Of a stretch of 12,988 nucleotides of DNA, positions 6,578 to 12,988 are shown one piece after another. The notes below the pieces were generated by a model. That model ran no database searches, was not told the DNA's origin, and saw nothing but the letters and a program-made list of their open reading frames with translations. Position numbers and translations under genes: made by a program. The DNA lies in the NCBI GenBank assembly GCA_050117315.1, contig JASFMY010000160.1, forward strand, positions 1 through 12,988, in the 5' to 3' direction. How positions within the stretch are numbered: the first letter of the stretch is position 1; every line of letters begins with the position of its first letter. This DNA comes from JANQIV01 sp050117315 (GTDB lineage: Bacteria > Bacteroidota > Ignavibacteria > Ignavibacteriales > Melioribacteraceae).

Positions 6578-6961
6578 ATGGGCTCACAGCAAATATTTCT
6601 ATTAGTGGTAGGAATAATCATAGTGGGAATTACTATTTTTGTTTCTGTCGAAATTTATGACAATTATGTTGAAGAAAAAAATAGGGAACAGGTGATTTCT
6701 ATGCTTTATGATATTGCCCAGTTTGCAGTAGAATATTATAAAAAACCGGTAGAGTTCGGCGGTGGAGGCGGAAATTACAAAGGGTTCATAATGCCTCCGG
6801 CGCTTGCAGAATCAACCATTGGCAAATTCCAGGCAAAGGCAAACCCCAATAGGGTAAATATTATAGGCAGAGGCACTGAAACCGGGAAAAACGGTAAAGG
6901 AGTAATTAGAATTATTTTAAGAGTGAGACCTGATGAATTCAGCTTAATTGAAAAGAATTAA
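6578..6961 (+). CDS. small single-TM protein of unknown function (127 aa)
   Basis: Residues 6-26 form one strongly hydrophobic helix (IFLLVVGIIIVGITIFVSV). It is followed by a charged helix (27-56), a glycine-rich turn (GGGGG, 61-65) and a basic C-terminal domain with predicted strands (VNIIGRG, GVIRIILRVRP). The N-terminal helix followed by an amphipathic helix and a small globular part recalls type IV pilin-like proteins. However, there is no prepilin-peptidase site (G followed by F/M and E at +5), and I see no pilus assembly gene nearby. More likely it is a membrane-anchored protein. It lies 32 bp after the STAS gene and 24 bp before the next gene, so co-transcription is likely. The leader is A-rich with no Shine-Dalgarno site. 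Confidence 0.8.
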   Translation: MGSQQIFLLVVGIIIVGITIFVSVEIYDNYVEEKNREQVISMLYDIAQFAVEYYKKPVEFGGGGGNYKGFIMPPALAESTIGKFQAKANPNRVNIIGRGTETGKNGKGVIRIILRVRPDEFSLIEKN

Positions 6962-6985
6962 TACTTCATATTAACAAAACTCATT

Positions 6986-8707
6986 GTGGGTGTGGCTTTG
7001 AAGGCTCTCAATAGCGATTACATAGAATTTCTCATAAGGTCAGCTCAATCGGGCCGCAAAAATTCATTTCTCGAATTATGCGAATTTAATCTTGAGGATG
7101 TTTATACATCTTGCTTAAGAATTCTGGTAAATGAAAAAATCTCAAAATCCGTAGCAGAAGAAATTTTTCTTTCTGCATGGGATAATCTTATGTATGTTAA
7201 TGAAGATACAAATTATGCACAATGGCTGACGGGGATTACCGCATTCGCAATTATTGAAGAGTTAAAATCTCAAAGTATCCGCAAGACTTTGACCGAGGAA
7301 GAAAAAAAAATCCCGATCAGCAGCGATGCCCTGGAAAATCTTATTTTCTCAATGGACGACTTTGAAAGACTCGCTTTTGTTTTACACGATTTACACAAAG
7401 TCCAGTTAGAAGAAATTCTAGAACTAGTCGAACAAATTTCGGCTGAAGATTTGAATACTTTTCTTCGAGAAGCCAGAAAAAAAGTTTTGATTGAAGCAAG
7501 GTTTACCAACCGGGAAAAACTTGAATCTTTATTAGATAATTACGACGAATTATTAAACAGCAAAGACTCAAATGAACTTGAAGGGATACTAAGTTTAATT
7601 TGTGATTCACATGAAATAATACAAAAACTCTCTCAACTTTTTATTTCCCTTAAAGATTATTCCGGTTCTAAAAATATTCCCAAGGAAATAATGGACAATG
7701 TTTCCGAAGAGTTATATAACCAGAGCGTAAAAGAATACAAAGTTAAAAAAGAGAAATCAGACCTAAGAAAGGCTATATCCCAGGCTAAACATACAACATT
7801 ACAAAACGAAAAAAAGGAAGCGCTGCGTAAAACAGCCGTTAAGCTGGCGAACGAAAAGAAGAAGCAGAAAGTGGTTTATGTTGCAAAAACCGGTGTGAAT
7901 TTTAATCATCCTTTACTTTATTTATTGGTCCTTCTTATCGGAGGTATTACTTACTACTATACGTTGTATCAAAACAACTCCCCCTGGCTTGTTGAACAAT
8001 CTAAAGGCTCTTATACTGTTGATGGGAGATTAAATGTAAAAGAATATAATTCACAGGAGAAACTAAACACAAGTTCCGAGAGTACGGTCAGTCTGAAAAT
8101 TCCGAATGTCGGCAAAATTGAGATTGAAGAACGGACGGAGATTATTTCAGTAACACAAACAAAAAAAGAGAACCGTTTATTATTAAACTACGGCAAAATA
8201 AATGTACATACGGGCACCTCTCCAAAAGGCTTGGAAATAAGAAGCGGCAAATTTGAGATATCTGATAGGGGAAGTAATTCAAACATCCTGATAGATGTCA
8301 AAGGAAATTTAGATATACGGGTTAACCGCGGATTTGTTGAAGTTAAAGTCGACAATAATTCAATATTTTTAATTTACGAACACGAAAGCTTTTGTAAAAT
8401 AGGCAGCCTTCCAGATATCCCTTATAACATAAACTCAAATAGAATAATTAGAAGAGAGCTTGTAAACTATCAGTATAATGACGGCGGTTACGATTCTATA
8501 CTAAAATTAATTGAAAACGCTACGGAATTGGATGCAATAAGTATGTGGCACTTATTAGGCAGAACCGTTAGAGATGAACGCGAGTTGGTGCTCGACTGGT
8601 TAATTGAGAGATTTCCTTTACCGCCGGGTGTAACCAGAATTAATATATTAAACCTTGTTCAAGATGACCTAATTAAATATTTTGAAGAGATTGAGTGGCA
8701 GATATAG
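6986..8707 (+). CDS. ECF-sigma-like / anti-sigma (FecR-like) membrane fusion protein
   Basis: Domain reading of 573 aa. Residues 13-97 follow the sigma region 2 pattern (SGRKNSFLELCEF, VAEEIFLSAWDNL, then QWLTGITAFAIIEELKS). Residues 115-168 follow region 4 (FERLAFVLHDLHKVQLEEILELV ending in FLREARKKV). Residues 200-245 resemble the helical segment of anti-sigma factors (CDSHEIIQKLSQLFISLKD), lacking the full zinc motif. Residues 246-298 are a basic coiled-coil linker, 309-327 a TM helix, and about 335-475 a beta-rich FecR-like domain (NYGKINVHTG, NRGFVEVKV). Residues 510-573 carry a WHLL ... PPGVTR tail that I recall from FecR-like proteins of other phyla. The recognition helix of region 4 lacks the usual TVKSR residues, so DNA binding may be altered or lost. 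The start is GTG at 6986; GTG 6992 and TTG 6998 are alternatives, and no in-frame ATG exists after the upstream stop. Predicted role: membrane-tethered transcriptional control; untested. Confidence 0.7.
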   Translation: MGVALKALNSDYIEFLIRSAQSGRKNSFLELCEFNLEDVYTSCLRILVNEKISKSVAEEIFLSAWDNLMYVNEDTNYAQWLTGITAFAIIEELKSQSIRKTLTEEEKKIPISSDALENLIFSMDDFERLAFVLHDLHKVQLEEILELVEQISAEDLNTFLREARKKVLIEARFTNREKLESLLDNYDELLNSKDSNELEGILSLICDSHEIIQKLSQLFISLKDYSGSKNIPKEIMDNVSEELYNQSVKEYKVKKEKSDLRKAISQAKHTTLQNEKKEALRKTAVKLANEKKKQKVVYVAKTGVNFNHPLLYLLVLLIGGITYYYTLYQNNSPWLVEQSKGSYTVDGRLNVKEYNSQEKLNTSSESTVSLKIPNVGKIEIEERTEIISVTQTKKENRLLLNYGKINVHTGTSPKGLEIRSGKFEISDRGSNSNILIDVKGNLDIRVNRGFVEVKVDNNSIFLIYEHESFCKIGSLPDIPYNINSNRIIRRELVNYQYNDGGYDSILKLIENATELDAISMWHLLGRTVRDERELVLDWLIERFPLPPGVTRINILNLVQDDLIKYFEEIEWQI

Positions 8708-8802
8708 TTTTATCTCACCGGGCGTTATTCATCCTTCATTTCAACTTAAACTTTTCAAAAAAAATCCGATAATTAAATTAAGACACCAAGTATGAGAGAT
8801 GA

Positions 8803-8967
8803 ATGATGAAGGAAGGACTATTATTACTTGAATTATTGGATGTTATGAGCGAACAGGAACAAAACGAAGTTATCGATCTTCTCAGTAGCAAAAACATTGT
8901 TGAATTAAGACAAACTCTGATTAAAATAATAAAAAAGTATAAAGATCATCTTGCTTATATTTTCTAG
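8803..8967 (+). CDS. small protein of unknown function (54 aa)
   Basis: An ATG-ATG start, in-frame stop TGA just upstream (8800-8802) and stop TAG at 8965-8967 define a 54-aa protein beginning MMKEGLLLLELLDVMSEQEQ and ending KYKDHLAYIF. It is rich in leucine, glutamate and lysine and should form two amphipathic helices with a basic second half; no TM segment. A weak GAGAG precedes the start. It lies between two same-strand genes, 95 bp after the fusion protein and 103 bp before the amidase. TCCTTCAT (8732-8739) can pair with ATGAAGGA over its own start region (8806-8813). Not recognised; coding status rests on codon appearance and placement. Confidence 0.5.
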   Translation: MMKEGLLLLELLDVMSEQEQNEVIDLLSSKNIVELRQTLIKIIKKYKDHLAYIF

Positions 8968-9070
8968 TTATTTTTAATAAAGACTTGATTCACACAGTAT
9001 AGCTTTACTTACCTTTAATTTTTATCTTGCCACGCAAGTTTCCAATTATTTTATCTATTTGTGATTTATA

Positions 9071-12046
9071 ATGAAATCAATACTAATTACCGTTATAATT
9101 TTTTGTTTTATCATTTCCGGCAATTTAATTTTTGCTGCCAATGCAAACGCTCCTAAAAAACAAGTTGAACTTCTTAGAAGAAAAATAAAAGAAAGAGATT
9201 TTTCTTTTGATATACCGGAGTATTCAAAAGTCAGGTCCGTAGAGATAATTAAGGGCAGTAGGGATACATTAGTAGTCACATTTAACAAACAATTCTCTTT
9301 CCAGCACTATAACAAAGAAAATATTGCTTTAATTAAAAAAGAAATAGGAAGCATATTTAATTCACAAGGCAAAAAATATATTGTCAAAATATATACTCTG
9401 GGTCACACGCTTGAAGAGTTGGTTCCTAATTTTTTTCGAACAGATAAATCTCAAAAAGATAAAAAAAGAATTCATTTAGAATTTGACAGACCTAAATCTA
9501 TTATTCAAAAGACTAATGAGGTCTATATTCCCTTTAAAGGACTTGATGAAAAGAATATTGTTTTATGGCATAGCCACGGCTGGTACTATGACCACCACGA
9601 GGAAAGGTGGGAGTGGCAAAGGCCAAGATTATTTCAAACCGTTGAAGACCTCGCTTCGTCGGCCTTTACAGTTCCTTTTTTAATACCTATGCTTGAAAAT
9701 GCGGGAGCAAATGTTTTCGTTCCCCGTGAAAGGGATTTTCAAACCAATGAAATTATTCTGGATAACGATATAAAAAATTCAGGTTATATTGAAACGGGAG
9801 TCTGGGAAACAAACAGCGAAAACGGATATCTTTATGAAAACAAGTACTATCAACTGTATGAAAATCCTTTTTTAAAAGGCACAAGCCGTTATACATATTC
9901 AAAAGAAAAAGAAACAGCTTTCGTAACATGGCTGCCGTTTTTCCCGGAAACGGGTTACTATTCGGTTTATATAACTTATAAATCTTCAAAAGAAAATGTT
10001 AACGATGCGTCCTATACGGTTTATCACACCGGCGGTAAAACTGAGTTTAAAGTAAACCAGCAAATAGGCGGAAACATGTGGCTTTATCTCGGTAAATTCA
10101 AATTTCAAAAAGGAAAAAATCCGGATATCGGGAAAGTTGTTCTTTCCAATAAAAGCAAAAACATTTTTCGCGTAGTATCTGCAGATGCAGTGAGGTTCGG
10201 CGGCGGTTTCAGCCAGGTAATTAAAAATGGCAATGTAGGCGAGAAACCCAAATTTTTTGAAGCAAGCAAATACTACCTGCAAATGTCCGGCATACCCGAC
10301 ACACTCGTATACAATATTAACGAAGATACAAGTGATTACGTTGACGACTACCAGAGCAGAGCAGAATTTGTTAATTACCTGATGGGTTATCCCAACGGAC
10401 CTGCAGCGGATTCATCAAAAGGATTGGGAATACCTATTGACCTTTGCCTGGCAGTCCATACCGATGCCGGAATATCTGAATCCGATACTACTGTTGGAAC
10501 AATGGCCATCTACAGTTACAGAGATAGAAATGATAGTTTACATTTCCCCAATGGAGTATCAAGATTAACGAACAGGGACTATGCCGATATTGTACAAACT
10601 CAGGTAGTTAAAACAATCAGGAAGAAATATGATAGGATCTGGAACAGACGATTTTTAATGGACTCAAAATACAGCGAAGCTTTCAGGCCGAATGTTCCGT
10701 CAATGATATTGGAAATATTAGCGCATCAAAACTTTAAAGACATGAAATTTTTTCATGATCCCCGTTTTAGATTTGACGTTTCACGCGCTATTTACATAGG
10801 CATGTTAAAATTCCTATCGGAATACAACCAATACGAATATGCAGTTCAGCCGCTCCCGGTAACCCATTTTAAAGCAGAGTTTTATAACGGCAACAATGTT
10901 CTGCTTTCATGGAAACCTCAATATGATTTTATTGAAAAATCGGCAGCACCCGAAGTATACCTGGTTTACACAAGAATAAATGACGGCGGATTTGATAACG
11001 GGGTATTGGTTTATGACAACAAATACATTGTTGAAGATATAAACAGCAGTGATATCTATAGCTTTAAAGTTGTAGCCGTTAACCGGGGTGGTAAAAGTTT
11101 TCCTTCTGAAATACTTTCGGTTTCTTACGTTGATGATACTTCACCGGTTTTAATTATAAACGGTTTCAACAGAGTTGCCGGGCCAATGGTGGTTGAGGAA
11201 CCTAATTTCAAGGGATTTATTTCAACCCTGGACTTCGGGGTTCCTTACAAATACGACATTCACTTTACAGGTGAACAGTATGATTTTAACCCGTCATCTA
11301 AGTTTATAAATAATGACTCTCCGGGACATGGGGCAAGTAAATCTAATTATGAAACTCAAATTATCTCTGGAAACACTTTTGATTTTCCTCTTATTCACGG
11401 ACAGGCAATTAAAGACTGCGGCTATTCTTTTGTATCTATGAGTGATGAAGCAATAATTGACGAACCTATTTATCTGGATAAATACAAAATGGTTGATTTG
11501 ATTTACGGAGAAGAAAAAGAAACTCGCTGGCCCCTAGCTTATACAGATTCCCTTTTAGGAACGCAATGCAAAATACTCCCGGGAAAACTAAAAGAAAAGT
11601 TAAACAGCTACTTAATGAATGGCGGTAATCTTTTTGTATCCGGCGCTTACCTTGCTACCGATATTTTTATAAACGATTCTTTGAATAACAAAAAACATAA
11701 ATTTGCCGAAGAAACATTGAAATTCAAACTCGGTTCAAGTTATGCTTCTTCAGATGGAAAGGTAATTTCTATCGACACCTCTTTTAATACCGGTACCGTC
11801 CCAATTGAGTTTTGCACATTTCATAACGATAGCGTTTATGCTGTGGAAGCTCCTGACGGCCTGCTGCCAGCCGACGGTGCGAAAACAATTTTGCGTTACA
11901 GAGAAAACAACATAAGTGCGGGAATTGCTTATAAAAACAAGTACGGCATTGTTGCCATTGGTTTTCCTTTTGAAACAGTTCTTTCTCATCAACACAGAAA
12001 AATGCTTATGCAGAATGTTATTAATTATTTTGGAATTAGTGAATAG
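9071..12046 (+). CDS. secreted Amidase_3-type protein with inserted golvesin/Xly-like domain and FN3 ('xanthan lyase'-like)
   Basis: Residues 1-22 are a signal peptide (hydrophobic core ILITVIIFCFIISG, cleavage near FAA). Residues 160-225 and 455-585 together resemble a divergent N-acetylmuramoyl-L-alanine amidase of the Amidase_3 fold: WHSHG (H167/H169), TVEDL (E192), AVHTDAG (H463) and MILEIL (E548) are candidates for the zinc ligands and catalytic glutamate. Splitting these halves, residues 237-378 match the golvesin/Xly carbohydrate-binding-like domain (YTVYHTGG, then VNQQIGG, WLYLGKF, VSADAVRF). Residues 596-687 form a fibronectin type III domain, and 692-991 an alpha/beta domain (NGGNLFVSGAYL, KYGIVAIGFPFE). 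This architecture is often labelled xanthan lyase in Bacteroidota, a name with thin biochemical support. Likely substrate: peptidoglycan or polysaccharide outside the inner membrane. No Shine-Dalgarno site. Confidence 0.8.
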   Translation: MKSILITVIIFCFIISGNLIFAANANAPKKQVELLRRKIKERDFSFDIPEYSKVRSVEIIKGSRDTLVVTFNKQFSFQHYNKENIALIKKEIGSIFNSQGKKYIVKIYTLGHTLEELVPNFFRTDKSQKDKKRIHLEFDRPKSIIQKTNEVYIPFKGLDEKNIVLWHSHGWYYDHHEERWEWQRPRLFQTVEDLASSAFTVPFLIPMLENAGANVFVPRERDFQTNEIILDNDIKNSGYIETGVWETNSENGYLYENKYYQLYENPFLKGTSRYTYSKEKETAFVTWLPFFPETGYYSVYITYKSSKENVNDASYTVYHTGGKTEFKVNQQIGGNMWLYLGKFKFQKGKNPDIGKVVLSNKSKNIFRVVSADAVRFGGGFSQVIKNGNVGEKPKFFEASKYYLQMSGIPDTLVYNINEDTSDYVDDYQSRAEFVNYLMGYPNGPAADSSKGLGIPIDLCLAVHTDAGISESDTTVGTMAIYSYRDRNDSLHFPNGVSRLTNRDYADIVQTQVVKTIRKKYDRIWNRRFLMDSKYSEAFRPNVPSMILEILAHQNFKDMKFFHDPRFRFDVSRAIYIGMLKFLSEYNQYEYAVQPLPVTHFKAEFYNGNNVLLSWKPQYDFIEKSAAPEVYLVYTRINDGGFDNGVLVYDNKYIVEDINSSDIYSFKVVAVNRGGKSFPSEILSVSYVDDTSPVLIINGFNRVAGPMVVEEPNFKGFISTLDFGVPYKYDIHFTGEQYDFNPSSKFINNDSPGHGASKSNYETQIISGNTFDFPLIHGQAIKDCGYSFVSMSDEAIIDEPIYLDKYKMVDLIYGEEKETRWPLAYTDSLLGTQCKILPGKLKEKLNSYLMNGGNLFVSGAYLATDIFINDSLNNKKHKFAEETLKFKLGSSYASSDGKVISIDTSFNTGTVPIEFCTFHNDSVYAVEAPDGLLPADGAKTILRYRENNISAGIAYKNKYGIVAIGFPFETVLSHQHRKMLMQNVINYFGISE

Positions 12047-12101
12047 GCATGTCTAATGTTCATTAAATAAACATTGTCTATTTCATCAACGAATGGCTTT
12101 C

Positions 12102-12870
12102 TTATCTTTGAAAAATAACATCTCCATCAAAAACAGTCATATCAACTTTTACATCCTTAATATCTTTTGTATCAATAGAGAATAAATCTTCACTTAAAAC
12201 AACAAAATCTGCAAACTTTCCTGCTTCAATTGAGCCGAGTTTGTCTTCGTCATAATTTGCATAAGCTGCATTAATCGTGTAACATTTTATTGCCTCTTCA
12301 ACAGAAATTCTTTCTTCGGGCACAAGTGCTGTTCCTGCCGAGGTAAGTCTGGTAACCGCAGAATAAATGCCTTGAATCGGATCAAGAGTAACAACAGGCC
12401 AGTCACTGCCGAAGCACACTTTTACATCATTGTCTAAAAAAGATTTGAATGCATAAGTGTACCTTTCTCTACCGGTTCCTATTTTATTGGCTATCCACGG
12501 TTCTTCAAACATGTGGTATGGCTGGGCAGAAATTATAACGCCTAAGTCACCACACTTTTTAATATCGTTTTCTCTAATATGTTGTGCATGTTCAATTCTG
12601 AATCTTCTATCGATATTTCCGTTTTTATTATTCAGCTCTTCAGCCAGGTCAAGTAAATATCCAACAGCTCTATCTCCTATTCCATGTACTGAAAGCTGAA
12701 TATTATTCTTATCGGCCTCAATGGACCATCGCTTTAAGTCCCCGTTATTAACAATCTCCATAGGCAAACCGCATGTTGGCGGGTCATCAAAATAAGGCTC
12801 ATAAAACCAGGCCGTAGCGGATCCAAGAGAACCGTCTGCAAACGCTTTGAGTACGGCAAATTTTAAGGAG
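12102..12870 (-). pseudogene. C-terminal fragment of a YtcJ-like amidohydrolase (5' part missing)
   Basis: The reading frame contains the C-terminal half of a YtcJ-type metal-dependent amidohydrolase (imidazolonepropionase-like TIM barrel). From the ATG at 12767 (221 aa) the metal-site residues are H28 (VHGIGDRAV), H60 (RIEHAQ) and D122 (GSDWPV). The same frame continues upstream without a start codon and still reads family sequence (VLKAFADGSLGSATAWFYEP) to about 12865. Resemblance then stops, and an in-frame TAA lies near 12898. Family members are usually about 540 aa and carry an N-terminal HxH metal motif that is absent here, so this is a truncated, probably inactive gene. It is convergent with the amidase gene. 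A sequence error or frameshift with the rest lying right of the window is the alternative. Confidence 0.65.
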
Positions 12871-12988
12871 GCTTTGCATAACCACCATATATGTTTTTAA
12901 GCTATTATATACTACGAAAAAAAATATTTAATCAATCCGTCCAGCGGGTTAGCGTAACCATTTCATTTTTTATTCCCTTAAAAACCTG

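Noticed and set aside
6578..6961. Type IV pilin
   Set aside because: There is a hydrophobic N-terminal helix but no prepilin peptidase cleavage motif and no pilus genes in the window.
9986..10282. 98-aa open frame on the minus strand, one of several inside the amidase gene
   Set aside because: It is antisense to a well-supported domain-containing gene, has no recognisable domains and no ribosome binding site.
12055..12074. Bidirectional terminator between the convergent amidase and amidohydrolase genes
   Set aside because: AATGTT/AACATT gives only a 6-bp AT stem without a clean T tract.

Overview
The window looks like chromosomal DNA of a low-GC bacterium of the Bacteroidota/Ignavibacteriota group. 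The evidence is the AT-rich sequence, A-rich leaders with few Shine-Dalgarno sites, a tRNA without encoded CCA, a secreted amidase split by a golvesin/Xly-type domain (an architecture I associate with Bacteroidota 'xanthan lyase' proteins), and palindromic repeats with a core (TCATTTCGA ... AGAAATCTTT) that I remember as common in that group. The assignment is inference.

Left third (1-3300), an accessory region. At the left edge is what may be the 3' end of an initiator-like tRNA whose T-arm is interrupted by a GC-rich palindrome, followed by a terminator. Two copies of a MITE-like palindromic repeat (about 167 and 140 bp) bracket a 1.65 kb segment. This segment holds a two-repeat helical protein of unknown function, four 41-bp tandem repeats just upstream of it, and a frameshifted, 3'-truncated remnant of an N6-adenine DNA methyltransferase. 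Next comes a type II toxin-antitoxin pair (ribbon-helix-helix antitoxin plus PIN toxin) with a strong palindrome in front of it.

Middle (3260-6010), housekeeping. Enolase (eno) lies on the minus strand with its own terminator and a candidate promoter. Divergent from it is an unrecognised 299-aa protein, followed after 11 nt by tRNA-Arg(CCU).

Right (6200-12046), a run of plus-strand genes: a STAS-domain protein (anti-anti-sigma type), a small single-TM protein, and a 573-aa protein that appears to fuse an ECF-sigma-like region 2/region 4 module to an anti-sigma-like helical segment, a TM helix and a periplasmic FecR-like domain. A 54-aa small ORF and a 991-aa secreted Amidase_3/golvesin/FN3 protein follow. 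Together they suggest, without proof, an envelope-linked regulatory module beside a cell-wall or polysaccharide enzyme. The sigma/anti-sigma fusion is the most interesting item in the window.

Right edge: the C-terminal part of a YtcJ-like amidohydrolase on the minus strand, whose N-terminal half is missing; its homology ends abruptly near 12865-12880 with an in-frame stop just beyond.
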